Shown one piece after another: positions 1-8,702 of a stretch of DNA of 64,000 nucleotides. How positions within the stretch are numbered: position 1 is the first letter of the stretch; the number at the start of each line of letters is the position of its first letter. The DNA is from Reyranella sp. (GTDB lineage Bacteria > Pseudomonadota > Alphaproteobacteria > Reyranellales > Reyranellaceae): positions 186,001 through 250,000 of the forward strand of contig JAIEOV010000010.1 of assembly GCA_019750135.1 (NCBI GenBank), written 5' to 3'. The notes under the pieces are model-generated. The model was not told the DNA's origin and did not search any database. It saw only the letters and a program-made list of their open reading frames with translations. The position numbers and the translations under genes are program-made.

Positions 1-1
1 G

Positions 2-505
2 TGGGTGGCGGGTACTTTCCAAAGCCAGGCCGACGGCGGCCGTCCCGTGCCGACGGCAGCGGAAGCGCTCGATCGTGCCAGCCTCGGACATTGCGTCGGT
101 GGCGGCTTCTTCCCGGGAATTGAAGCGGGCACGGTGCTGCGTCAGCCGACGATCTACAGCGAGCTGGGGCGGCTCAAGCGTGGCTCGTTCACCGACCACG
201 ATGGCAGCGTTCATGCATTGGTGCCGGGCCTCATCTCCTCGCGCATGGCGTGCCCGTGGCAAGCCGACTTCGTCGAGTGCGAGCGCAACTGGTGGCCGGC
301 CCAGCGCCCGGACATCACGGGCCGGACAGCAGCAGGCGCGCCCATCGAGAAGTGGCATCGCGGTATCGTCGTCAACGACGACACGCAGGATCCCAGAAGC
401 CACAAGAACATGGTGGAGCATTTCGCCCAGCTCGGCGTCATCGTGAAGTCCGGCGCGGGCTTCGCCGAGGTGGGCCGCGATCCCGCGCTCCCGACGACGC
501 CGTGA
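2..505 (+). CDS. LodA-like CTQ-dependent amino-acid oxidase, C-terminal part (5' end outside window)
   Basis: This is the last ~167 codons of a gene whose start lies before the window. It matches the C-terminal domain of the LodA/GoxA family, quinoprotein oxidases that deaminate amino acids and release H2O2. Seen: a CVGGGFFPGIE block with Cys about 30 residues into the visible part, then a block ending in NWWPAQRPD. In LodA the cysteine tryptophylquinone cofactor forms from a Cys and a Trp about 65 residues apart, and the spacing from the CVGG cysteine to the WW pair (66-67) fits; assigning those exact residues is inference. Its stop codon overlaps the start of the next gene by one base (TGATG), and that gene encodes the LodB-type flavoprotein needed to mature the cofactor. 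The substrate cannot be read from this fragment. Confidence 0.8.
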   Translation, partial: WVAGTFQSQADGGRPVPTAAEALDRASLGHCVGGGFFPGIEAGTVLRQPTIYSELGRLKRGSFTDHDGSVHALVPGLISSRMACPWQADFVECERNWWPAQRPDITGRTAAGAPIEKWHRGIVVNDDTQDPRSHKNMVEHFAQLGVIVKSGAGFAEVGRDPALPTTP

Positions 506-1593
506 TGGCAAAGACGACAGCGTTGGCCTCAGACGCGGTCGTTGTCGGCGGCGGACCGGCGGGATGCGCTGTCGCCCTCGGCCTGGCTCAGGCCGGCGCG
601 CGGGTGGTGCTCTGCGAGCGGACGCGCGCCCTGGCACAAAAGCCGGGAGAGATCGTCGAACCGACGATCCGCATGCCGCTCGCGGAGCTGGGACTCGCCG
701 ACGCCTTCGAGGGGCTGGGCTCGCTGATGCTCGCCGGCAGTCTCACGGCCTGGGACGACGGCCCACCCGTGGAGTTCTGCGGCATGCTGAGTGCCTTTGG
801 GCATGGCGTGCTGATCGACAGGTGCCGCTTCGAAGCGTGGCTGGCGGCCGCCGCGATGGATGCCGGCGTGCACGTCATGCGCGTCGACCGGTGGTTGGCG
901 TCCACCACGCGGCAGGGAGGATGGGAAGTCGCTTGCGAAAGCGGCGGACAGTCGACGATCGTGACGGCACCTGTCGTCATCGAGGCGACGGGGCGCGGAA
1001 CGGGGGTCCTGGGCCACGGACGAAAGGACATGCAGGACCGTCTCGTCGCCTTCCTGACCTACGGAATGATGGATTGCGAGTGGCGCGATCAACGTCTGCT
1101 GATCGAGGCCTGCGAACACGGCTGGTGGTACGCGGCTCCCTTGCCGGGCCGCAGGGGCGTGCTGGCCTTCATGACCGACGTCGACCTCGCGCCGCAGTCG
1201 ATCGCGAAGCGGCAGGAACACGCCGACAGCCAGCTCGCGACGACGACGATCATCCGTGAGTTCGCGGCCGGCATGTGCTCCCGCTCGCGGCTGCGAGGCT
1301 TTCCAGCCGGTAGCGGCATTCGACAGGTCATCCATGGAACGAACTGGGTCTCGATCGGCGACGCCGCCGCGAGCTATGACCCGCTCTCGGGCCGCGGTGT
1401 CGCCGTGGCGTTGGCAAAGGGCGCGGCCGTCGCGCGCGTGATCTCGCGCAGCAGCAGCTTACCGAAGGCGCTGCGAACCTACGCTGACGCCGAGCGCGGG
1501 ACCTTTTCGGACTATCTCACCGAGCAGCGCAGGACGTATCGCCGTCCGGCGCCTCGGTTCGCGTCCACATTCTGGGAGCGACGGGCGGCGTAG
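505..1593 (+). CDS. LodB-like FAD-dependent oxidoreductase (quinone cofactor maturation)
   Basis: A 362-residue flavoprotein. It has an N-terminal Rossmann motif (VVGGGPAGCAVALGLAQAG, residues ~11-30), an ERT acidic end of the second strand, and a C-terminal FAD motif IGDAAASYDPLSGRG of the tryptophan halogenase / geranylgeranyl reductase / LodB type. The start ATG at 505 overlaps the stop of the LodA-like gene, which excludes the longer upstream reading of this frame. In known systems LodB is required to build the cysteine tryptophylquinone of LodA in the cytoplasm, so this is most likely a dedicated maturation enzyme. A stand-alone halogenase-like monooxygenase is less likely given the coupling. 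Its stop lies 20 bases from the convergent SLOG gene. Confidence 0.8.
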   Translation: MAKTTALASDAVVVGGGPAGCAVALGLAQAGARVVLCERTRALAQKPGEIVEPTIRMPLAELGLADAFEGLGSLMLAGSLTAWDDGPPVEFCGMLSAFGHGVLIDRCRFEAWLAAAAMDAGVHVMRVDRWLASTTRQGGWEVACESGGQSTIVTAPVVIEATGRGTGVLGHGRKDMQDRLVAFLTYGMMDCEWRDQRLLIEACEHGWWYAAPLPGRRGVLAFMTDVDLAPQSIAKRQEHADSQLATTTIIREFAAGMCSRSRLRGFPAGSGIRQVIHGTNWVSIGDAAASYDPLSGRGVAVALAKGAAVARVISRSSSLPKALRTYADAERGTFSDYLTEQRRTYRRPAPRFASTFWERRAA

Positions 1594-1613
1594 TTCCGAC
1601 TGTCTTCAGGCCT

Positions 1614-2702
1614 TCACACGACGATGTCCGGCAGTTTGTTGTTGTTCTTGAAGCCCACGAATACCAGGGAAACCACCGAATCGATGCTCCTGGTTTGCAG
1701 AAGTTCGCGTGTCCGCGCATCGTCCAAGCCCGTCTTCAGGACGCTGGCGGGGTTTGCCCTCGCAAGCTCGATCTGCTCGGCCAGTCCCTCGAAGATCTGC
1801 TTGGTCGATAGGCTGTCCTCGGGCATGCCAAATTTCTCGCCGCTCGCCTGCAGGTCGCAGAGCTTGGGATTATTTTTGAGATGCCAGTCAAGGGTTGCTT
1901 CGGCCGGTGTAGTGTCGGCGGTGATGGCTTTCGCCAAGACCTCGGCCGCGCCGCCAAATCCACCTAGAAGATACAGCGGCTTGCCCTCTTTCATCGTCCG
2001 GTACGCTTCCTCGAATATGCCCGGTGCGAAGCCGGCATAGCCGCGCAGCCTGCCGCCGAGGGCGATCCGGGTGGCGATCGGCGGTACGCGCTCCCGGGTA
2101 AGGTCGCCGACGGTGAGAAACCATTCCTCCATTGCCATCCTGCGCATGGCGCTCAGCGTGACCGCCGAGTTGAACGCCAGCCGCTCGATCCTCTCGCGGT
2201 CTTCCGGCGGTAGCCTGTCCACTTCTTCCTTTGTCAGCTTGTCCGGATTGGCCGGCATCTTGGCCAGGTCCTCCGCCGACAGCTGGTCCCCTCGCTTCAA
2301 GCCTGCGCGCGATTGGCTGATGCGCAGGACCCTGCAGCAATTCATCCATTGTCCCTCCACGCTGCGTGGGATGGAGAGGTAGGCCGGCCACGCCGAATAG
2401 GAGAACAATTGGCCGACGGCCTTGGGGGGGCCGCTGCTGTCGGGCACGGAAGTGTCCAGGCGCTCGGCGCTGACGAGGCGCAGAAGCTCGAATGTGAAGT
2501 TGTCCGGGGTGTCCTTCCAATGGCCGCCATAGGCCAGGCTGCCGCTATGGCGAAGGAGCGGGCGCGCCAAGCGAACCAGCAGTTCTCGCAAGTGCTCCCA
2601 TCCCAGGCCGCGCGCCAGCAGATTCTCGGGCTCGTACGAAATCGACAGCCCGATGAGGCGATCGGCAATCGCGACCGAGCGGAACTTCGACGTGTCACTC
2701 AT
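1614..2702 (-). CDS. SLOG-family (STALD-like) nucleotide-sensing protein
   Basis: A 362-residue soluble protein. Residues ~16-75 resemble the SLOG/STALD fold (LIGLSIS, then LLRHSGSLAYGGHW with YGG at 58-60, then NFTFELL). A second glycine-rich block, YLLGGFGGAAEVL, lies near residue 245. STALD domains are the SLOG subfamily found with Sir2 and TIR proteins; in Thoeris ThsA this kind of domain binds a TIR-made cyclic ADP-ribose derivative. The start is fixed by a 4-base ATGA overlap with the TIR gene, so a much longer reading of this frame into that gene is discarded. No Sir2, membrane or nuclease domain is visible, so any effector must be another protein. Role inferred: receptor for a TIR-made signal. 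Family assignment is from motif recall, not a profile search. Confidence 0.7.
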   Translation of the reverse strand: MSDTSKFRSVAIADRLIGLSISYEPENLLARGLGWEHLRELLVRLARPLLRHSGSLAYGGHWKDTPDNFTFELLRLVSAERLDTSVPDSSGPPKAVGQLFSYSAWPAYLSIPRSVEGQWMNCCRVLRISQSRAGLKRGDQLSAEDLAKMPANPDKLTKEEVDRLPPEDRERIERLAFNSAVTLSAMRRMAMEEWFLTVGDLTRERVPPIATRIALGGRLRGYAGFAPGIFEEAYRTMKEGKPLYLLGGFGGAAEVLAKAITADTTPAEATLDWHLKNNPKLCDLQASGEKFGMPEDSLSTKQIFEGLAEQIELARANPASVLKTGLDDARTRELLQTRSIDSVVSLVFVGFKNNNKLPDIVV

Positions 2703-3961
2703 TGGCGCACCTGCTCGAAGGCATGGAATTCCACGTTCTTGAAGAAGTCTCCCAGCGTCTGAAGCTCGAGACTGGACAGGCCACGTCCGGGGTAGAGCAG
2801 CTCCACGCTCTCGTCTCGGCGAATCCTGGGAATATGGAGAAGTGTCGTCGGATCGGGAACCCAGTTGATGACGATCTGGTTGGGCTTCTTGGCCAACGAC
2901 GCACCGAGGGCCGAATGGAAGGACGCAAGCATCGCGTCGCGGATGACCGTCGTGATGATCAGCTCCTCGAGGTCGGCATCTTCCTCGTTCCAACGGATGA
3001 TCGGACAATTGCCCGCTTCGGGTATGCCGTAGGAGATGTCTCGGCCCGCGAGGGCTTCGACCACGAGAGAGGGATAAAGGCGCCAACGTTGGGACTTGTT
3101 CCTGGCAGTTGACTCCTGCCGAGGCCGGCGAAAGACCGAAAACTCCCGCCGGCACCACGGACGAAAGGCATATTGGACGGAGCGCACTGAAATCAGCGCC
3201 GCCGTGTCCATCGACTCGAGGGAGTTCTGGATGCTGGTGGCGAAGGTCGACGCGTACGAGATATCGTTCTCGTCGAAGAAGGCGGCGAGCTGCGTCTGGC
3301 TGTAGATGTAGTCGCGCAGCCGACGCGCCGGCACCGCCCCGTCCTGCTTGGCGTGGCTCAGGAACACGTTGACCTTGGGGATGTCGCCTCCTGGCCGGCC
3401 CTTCGCAGAGGCGGGGCGTGGCAGCAGGAGGCGGCACATCGCCTCCGTGAGCTGCTTCAGGAGTGACCGTTCCATCCTGGTGAACTCCGCAGTCGCCGGG
3501 GCCGCCGTCGTAGGCGAGCCTACCGGGCGCAGGTAATTCAACTGCCGGATCTCATCCGGCATGTTGTAGGCGGTCGGGTCGAGTGCAACGGGAAAGATCG
3601 TTCGTTTTTGGGAACTATCTTTTGCCAGTCGCTGCAACCAGTAGCGCCAGGGCAGCTCGGTGACGAAGTTCTCGTCGATCAGGGGCACGATGATCTGATG
3701 ATCGGCTCGCGTCTTGCCGTGGTTCGAGCCCGGCACGGGAAGCCTGCGATCCTTTTCACCGGGCAGGGGCAATGGCAGGTCGTAGGGCTGGTCGCCCGGA
3801 GCCTTTGCGCTGCGGTAGAAGACCTCGGGGCCCATGCCGATGCCCGGCCGGAGCCACTGCAGGATGCTTCTGGCCAGCAGATCGCCATTGCCGCATCGGG
3901 GATGCCAGAGGACGTAGACTTCAGGAATGGGTGTGGTGGTGGGCTGGGCAGCATCTGTCAT
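2699..3961 (-). CDS. TIR-domain protein (putative NADase), with a second TIR-like N-terminal domain
   Basis: A 420-residue protein. The C-terminal half begins a clear TIR domain at residue ~196 (KVNVFLSHAKQDG), followed by AAFFDENDI and by a WCRREF motif whose glutamate is at residue 273, where catalytic TIR NADases carry their Glu. The first ~150 residues (EVYVLWHPRCG..., HQIIVPLIDENF...PWRYWLQRL) look like a divergent TIR-like fold without that Glu. After the TIR, residues ~300-420 form an extension of unknown fold. The start at 3961 follows a strong GGGGGA ribosome site. It is translationally coupled to the downstream SLOG gene. Known biology: bacterial TIR proteins cleave NAD+ or make cyclic ADPR signals in antiphage defence. 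Here the reaction is inferred. Confidence 0.8.
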   Translation of the reverse strand: MTDAAQPTTTPIPEVYVLWHPRCGNGDLLARSILQWLRPGIGMGPEVFYRSAKAPGDQPYDLPLPLPGEKDRRLPVPGSNHGKTRADHQIIVPLIDENFVTELPWRYWLQRLAKDSSQKRTIFPVALDPTAYNMPDEIRQLNYLRPVGSPTTAAPATAEFTRMERSLLKQLTEAMCRLLLPRPASAKGRPGGDIPKVNVFLSHAKQDGAVPARRLRDYIYSQTQLAAFFDENDISYASTFATSIQNSLESMDTAALISVRSVQYAFRPWCRREFSVFRRPRQESTARNKSQRWRLYPSLVVEALAGRDISYGIPEAGNCPIIRWNEEDADLEELIITTVIRDAMLASFHSALGASLAKKPNQIVINWVPDPTTLLHIPRIRRDESVELLYPGRGLSSLELQTLGDFFKNVEFHAFEQVRQ

Positions 3962-4057
3962 GTGAATCCCCCGGTTCGACCTTCGCGCGTTGATTACATC
4001 GTATGGTTGTGTCACGGTCAAGATTACGACCTTCGGTGACGTTGGGGGAGGCAGCAA

Positions 4058-6553
4058 ATGACTGGCGAAGGAAGCAGGCCGGATCCTGACAAGGCGGCCG
4101 CGCACGATTTTCTCGTCGAGCTGAGGACCCGGATCGCGATCCAGCCCCTGCCCTACCGGGCCGGGGAGGAGAGCAGCGCGCTGCAAAGCCTGGCGGACCT
4201 GTTCAAGCACGCCCGCGAAGCCATGAAGAAGTATCCGGGATGCCGGGCCTTCTCGGACAAGGTGACGCTGGTCCTGAACAAGGATGTCCGTCCCGTCACC
4301 GCCAAGTGGCATCGGGCACAGGAGGCCGGGCAGCTTCTATCGCGCGACGGCGCCGACGAATTCCGGGCCGACTTGCAACGGCTCCAGCCCAAATTGCGCG
4401 TTTTCGCCAGTGAGCTCCATCAAATGGCGTATGAGACCGCTCATGAGGAGGTGCTGACCGAGCGGGAACTGAACCAAGGCGTATTGCAATACCTGAAGCA
4501 GGACCTGGCGTTCTTCAAGGATCCGGCGTGCCGCCCCGAGGAGGCGCTCGAGGGCGATACCAGGGGTATCCCGGCATCCATCAGCGCCATAGAAGAGGAG
4601 GAGATCAAGGCACGTCGCACGAAGGTCGGCAAACCGCCGCCCGCTGGCGACCTCCTGAACGTGGTTGGCGTCGCCCTTTCCGGCGGCGGCATCCGGTCGG
4701 CGACATTTTCCCTGGGCGCCATGCAGGTCCTGGCAGAGCGCAAGCTGTTCAAGGACGTCGACATCCTGTCGACGGTGTCCGGAGGGGGATATACCGGCAG
4801 CTTCATCACCTCGATCATGGCCGACGGTCCCCCGGCGGACACTTCGATCGACCAGCTTCACGAGAAGATCGCCAACCCGTACGGGCCTGATCCGGCGCCT
4901 GTCCGTCAGCTGCGCCAGGGCGCCAAGTATCTGATGGTCAACGGCCTGGCGAAGCAGTGGCAAATGGTTGTCGGCGCGCTTGCCGGACTGCTGGTGAATT
5001 GGACGGCGCCGCTCGCGGTGATTGCCGCTCTTGCGCTTCTCGCGCTGCTCGCGGACTTCCTGCCGGCCGTGAGCTGGGCGTGCCTTTTTTACGTCGCCGT
5101 CATCGCCTCCTTCGTCGGTGTTCTCCTTTTTGCCGCGAGCTTGCGTATCGAACGTATCGCTGTCTTCGCAGGCTGGACGCTGGCGCTCTCGATCGCTGCC
5201 CTCGCTGTTCTCGCGGCCGCCTGGGTGGTCGACTATGGACGGACCACGCTCGGTACCCTGCATGCCGCCCCTCTCCTCGGCGGATCGGCGATCATCGCCG
5301 CCGCGGGCCCGATCCTGGTGCGCTTTCTGCCGATTCTGAGGAAACCGGCCGTACGCACCTTCATCCTCAAGGCGCTTCTGATACTGGCCGGCATCGTGCT
5401 GCCGCTGCTGGCGATCGTGCTCTTCTACGTGTTGCGCGACTTTGGAAGACACAGCCCGTTCTGGCTCGCCGGGATCTTTGCCGTCAGCGCGCTGGTCGCC
5501 TGGTGCCTTCTCGACATCAACCGGACATCACCGCAGTGGCTTTATCGCGGCTTCCTGTCCAAGGCCTTCGTCGAATTCGACCGCAAGGGCCTGCGCGAGC
5601 TCTGGACCCTCGGCTGCAAGCATGGCGCGCCCTATCACCTGCTGAACGCCGCGGTCAATGTGCCGTCGAACGTCCAGCCGACCATCCGGGATCGCAGGAC
5701 GGACTTCTTTCTCTTCTCCCCGAAGTTCTGCGGCGCACCGTCGGTCGGCTATTGGCCAAGCAGCAAGTGGAAGGTCGGGAAGGACAAGATCGACCTGTCG
5801 ACGGCGATGGCGGTTTCCGGCGCAGCCTTCTCGTCCCACATGGGCCTCGCGTCCATGCCGACGCTCACGGCGATGCTGACGTTCCTCAACGTTCGGCTGG
5901 GACTGTGGCTGCGCCGGCCGACCGGCAGCGGCGACGGCCGGCCCGGTTTCCTGTGCCTGCTGAAGGAAATGACGGGGCTGGGCATGTCGGGAAAGGAGGA
6001 CTGGATCAACGTCTCCGACGGCGGCCACATCGAGAACATGGGCCTGTATGAGCTGCTGAGGCGGCGCTGCAAGTTCATCGTCTGCGTCGATGGCGAGGCC
6101 GACCCGGGCTTGACGTTCCACGGGCTGATGACCCTGGTCCGCCACGTCCAGATCGATTTCGGCATCAGGATCGACCCCAAGCTGGACGACCTGCGCCTCG
6201 CCGAGGCCACGCGCATCTGCAAGTCCCACTTCGTCTTCTGCCGCGTCCACTACCCGGAGGGCACCGGATTGCTGCTCTACGTCAAGCTCTCGCTGAGCGG
6301 CAACGAGTCGGAGCTCATCAAGCGATATCGGCTGGTGCATCCGGAGTTCCCGCATCAGTCGACGCTCGACCAGTTCTTCGACGAGGAACAGTTCGAGGCG
6401 TACCGGCAGCTCGGCGTGCACGCCATGGACGGCCTGTTCTCGCCGGTGTTCGTCGGAGAGGAGAAGGTCCCGTCCATTCCCGATTGGTTCGACCGCCTGG
6501 CCGTCAACCTTCTCGACGTCCTTCCCGAGGAACGGCAATACATCCGGCCGTGA
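4058..6553 (+). CDS. Patatin-like phospholipase with internal membrane region
   Basis: An 831-residue protein divergent from the TIR gene (96 bases between starts), with a GGGGGAGG ribosome site. The patatin core is split. The oxyanion loop ALSGGGIRSATFSLG lies at residues ~206-220 and the nucleophile is in TVSGGGYTG with Ser about 241. A hydrophobic region of several transmembrane segments fills about residues 295-487. The catalytic Asp lies in SDGGHIENMG near residue 654. Residues 1-200 are helical, of unknown function. Patatins hydrolyse membrane phospholipids and serve as effectors in CBASS and related systems. The shared divergent promoter region with TIR-SLOG suggests, but does not prove, that it is their membrane-damaging effector. 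A housekeeping lipase is the alternative. Confidence 0.85.
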   Translation: MTGEGSRPDPDKAAAHDFLVELRTRIAIQPLPYRAGEESSALQSLADLFKHAREAMKKYPGCRAFSDKVTLVLNKDVRPVTAKWHRAQEAGQLLSRDGADEFRADLQRLQPKLRVFASELHQMAYETAHEEVLTERELNQGVLQYLKQDLAFFKDPACRPEEALEGDTRGIPASISAIEEEEIKARRTKVGKPPPAGDLLNVVGVALSGGGIRSATFSLGAMQVLAERKLFKDVDILSTVSGGGYTGSFITSIMADGPPADTSIDQLHEKIANPYGPDPAPVRQLRQGAKYLMVNGLAKQWQMVVGALAGLLVNWTAPLAVIAALALLALLADFLPAVSWACLFYVAVIASFVGVLLFAASLRIERIAVFAGWTLALSIAALAVLAAAWVVDYGRTTLGTLHAAPLLGGSAIIAAAGPILVRFLPILRKPAVRTFILKALLILAGIVLPLLAIVLFYVLRDFGRHSPFWLAGIFAVSALVAWCLLDINRTSPQWLYRGFLSKAFVEFDRKGLRELWTLGCKHGAPYHLLNAAVNVPSNVQPTIRDRRTDFFLFSPKFCGAPSVGYWPSSKWKVGKDKIDLSTAMAVSGAAFSSHMGLASMPTLTAMLTFLNVRLGLWLRRPTGSGDGRPGFLCLLKEMTGLGMSGKEDWINVSDGGHIENMGLYELLRRRCKFIVCVDGEADPGLTFHGLMTLVRHVQIDFGIRIDPKLDDLRLAEATRICKSHFVFCRVHYPEGTGLLLYVKLSLSGNESELIKRYRLVHPEFPHQSTLDQFFDEEQFEAYRQLGVHAMDGLFSPVFVGEEKVPSIPDWFDRLAVNLLDVLPEERQYIRP

Positions 6554-6632
6554 GTCGGACAGCGCAGGACACCCGACCGCGTAGGACCGGCGCTTGAGCC
6601 GCTCGTATTCGGCGGTAAGCAAGTCAGGCCGC

Positions 6633-7025
6633 CTAACGGCCAAGAAGCTTCAGTGCCGTGAAGACAGCGGTCTGGCCGACGATCAGCATGACGACCCATT
6701 TGAGAAAGTCGATCTTGGCGGCTTTCATCGCGGCCAATAGCTCGCCCCTGAGTCCGCCCATCTCGGCCTTGAGCGCACCCAGGTCATTCTTGAACTCACC
6801 CCGCAGCGTGGCTAAGTCATTCTTGACCTCGATCCGAAGAAGATCGATCTCGTTGCGGACGGCAACAATGTCGCTCTTGAGAACGGCAACGTCGCTCTTG
6901 GTGGCAACTTCTTCACGCAACGCCTGATCGAGACCATCGGCCATGGCTCGGGCTTGCGGTTCAGTGACGCCCGCCGCTTTCAGCCGATCGATGTAGGCCA
7001 GTCTGTCGAACGTCATCGTCGTCAT
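6633..7025 (-). CDS. DUF1640-like coiled-coil membrane-anchored protein
   Basis: A 130-residue protein. It starts with a short segment (FDRLAYIDRLKAAGVTEPQA) typical of DUF1640/CCDC90-like proteins, then a long heptad-rich coiled coil (about residues 35-100, with repeated K-x-D/E-I and LRGE/LKAE units). It ends in one hydrophobic anchor (FLKWVVMLIVGQTAVFTALKLL). Function is not established for the family in bacteria. A second in-frame ATG at 7016 is an equally possible start. It lies between the patatin gene (convergent) and comM (same strand, 34 bases away). Confidence 0.7.
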   Translation of the reverse strand: MTTMTFDRLAYIDRLKAAGVTEPQARAMADGLDQALREEVATKSDVAVLKSDIVAVRNEIDLLRIEVKNDLATLRGEFKNDLGALKAEMGGLRGELLAAMKAAKIDFLKWVVMLIVGQTAVFTALKLLGR

Positions 7026-7059
7026 TGGAAGTGGTTCCCGAAGCTTAGGATCAATCGGC

Positions 7060-8679
7060 CTACGCCGCCAGCACCGCACGCGGCTGGGGACGGCGATAGC
7101 CCAGGGCCTCGGCGATGTGCAGCCGCCGCACCGCGTTCGAGCCGTCGAGATCGGCGAGAGTCCGCGCCACACGCAACGTACGATGCCAGGCCCGTGCCGA
7201 GAGGCCGAGCCGCTCGGCGGCGCGGGTCAGCAGCGCGCGGCCTTCGGCATCGGGCTCGGCGACGGCGGCCAGCACGGCGCCGTCGGTGTCGGCATTGCAG
7301 CGTGGCTTGGACCAGTTGCGCACGCGGTCGGCGAGAAGGCCGGCCGTCTCGTCGGCCTCGACGGCTAAAAGCTTGCCCTTGCGGTCGAACTCCTCCAGCC
7401 GCTCGCGCTGGGTAGCGCGCGCCGCCGCCACTCTGGTGGCGACATCGGCTGATGCCTCCGACGGCGGGGGCAAAGCGAGGTCGGCGGCCGCGACCGGCGG
7501 CACGTCGATGCAGAGGTCGATACGGTCGAGCAAAGGGCCGGAGATCTTGCCCTGGTAGTCGAGGCCGCAGCGCGGGGCGCGGCCGCACGCGCGCGTCGGC
7601 TCCGTGAGATGGCCGCAGCGGCAGGGGTTCATCGCCGCCACGAGTTGGAAGCGCGCCGGATAGGTGACATGGGCGGTGGCGCGCGCCACGGTGACGCGTC
7701 CCGATTCCAGGGGCTGGCGCAGCGCCTCCAGCGAAGCGCGGTTGAACTCCGGCAATTCGTCGAGGAACAGCACGCCGTGATGGGCGAGCGATACCTCGCC
7801 CGGCCGCGCCCGCGGGCCGCCGCCGACCAGCGCCTGCAAGGTCGCAGAATGGTGGGGATCGCGGAAGGTGCGCCGCCGGCTGAGCTTGCCCTCGCCGAGG
7901 TCGCCCGCCAGCGAGCGCACCATCGAGGCTTCCAACGCCTCCTCCGCCGCCAGGGGCGGCAGGATGCCGGGCAGGCGCGACGCCAGCATCGACTTGCCCG
8001 AGCCGGGCGGGCCGATCATCAGCAGGTTGTGGCCGCCTGCCGCCGCCACTTCGAGCACGCGCTTGGCGCTCTCCTGGCCCTTGATCTCGGCGATGTCGGG
8101 GTAGGTGGCACGATCGTCGGCGACCAGCGCCTCGGGCGCGGCGAGCTTCTGCTGGCCGCGCAGGTGATTGATCAGGGCGAGCAGCGAGGGCGCGGCGACG
8201 ATCGGCGGCCGATCGGACTCCGCGTTGTCGAAGCCACCCCACGCGGCCTCGCCGCCGCACACCGCGGGGCAGATCACGCCGCGCCCCGCCGCGCGGGCGG
8301 CGATTGCCGCCGGCAGCACGCCGGGAACGCGACTGAGCGAGCCGTCGAGCGCCAGCTCGCCCAGCACGACGTAGCCCGCGAGGCTGTCGCGCGGCACCAC
8401 GCCCATGGCGGCCAGCAGGCCGAGCGCGATCGGCAGGTCGTAGTGACTGCCCTCCTTGGCCAGGTCGGCCGGAGAGAGGTTGACGGTGATGCGCTGCGGC
8501 GGCAGGGACAGGCCGAGCGCGCGGAAGGTGGCGCGCACGCGCTCGCGGCTTTCGCCGACCGCCTTGTCGGCCAGGCCGACTATGGCGAAGGCGAGATTGC
8601 CCGGCGCGACCAGCACCTGCACATCGACGGGCAGCACGTCGATGCCCTGGAAAGCCACGGTCCGAACCTTCGCCTGCAT
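7060..8679 (-). CDS. comM: ComM/YifB-family Mg-chelatase-like AAA+ ATPase
   Basis: A 539-residue protein of normal family length. It has the N-terminal ChlI-like domain (residues 1-190), an AAA+ domain with Walker A GPPGSGKS and Walker B VLFLDELPEF, the NPCRCGH motif and sensor arginines, and a C-terminal Mg-chelatase helix-turn-helix region (ARAWHRTLRVARTLADL). ComM is a hexameric DNA helicase that promotes branch migration during integration of transforming or recombining DNA. A LexA-type box lies about 24 bases upstream of the start, so SOS control is likely. The start MQAKVRT is the family's usual N-terminus. Confidence 0.92.
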   Translation of the reverse strand: MQAKVRTVAFQGIDVLPVDVQVLVAPGNLAFAIVGLADKAVGESRERVRATFRALGLSLPPQRITVNLSPADLAKEGSHYDLPIALGLLAAMGVVPRDSLAGYVVLGELALDGSLSRVPGVLPAAIAARAAGRGVICPAVCGGEAAWGGFDNAESDRPPIVAAPSLLALINHLRGQQKLAAPEALVADDRATYPDIAEIKGQESAKRVLEVAAAGGHNLLMIGPPGSGKSMLASRLPGILPPLAAEEALEASMVRSLAGDLGEGKLSRRRTFRDPHHSATLQALVGGGPRARPGEVSLAHHGVLFLDELPEFNRASLEALRQPLESGRVTVARATAHVTYPARFQLVAAMNPCRCGHLTEPTRACGRAPRCGLDYQGKISGPLLDRIDLCIDVPPVAAADLALPPPSEASADVATRVAAARATQRERLEEFDRKGKLLAVEADETAGLLADRVRNWSKPRCNADTDGAVLAAVAEPDAEGRALLTRAAERLGLSARAWHRTLRVARTLADLDGSNAVRRLHIAEALGYRRPQPRAVLAA

Positions 8680-8702
8680 GTCGTTCTCCGATGTCCGATC
8701 GG

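Noticed and set aside
1614..3437. Longer 607-codon reading of the SLOG gene
   Set aside because: The extension lies inside the TIR gene in another frame; the ATGA coupling at 2699-2702 fixes the shorter start.
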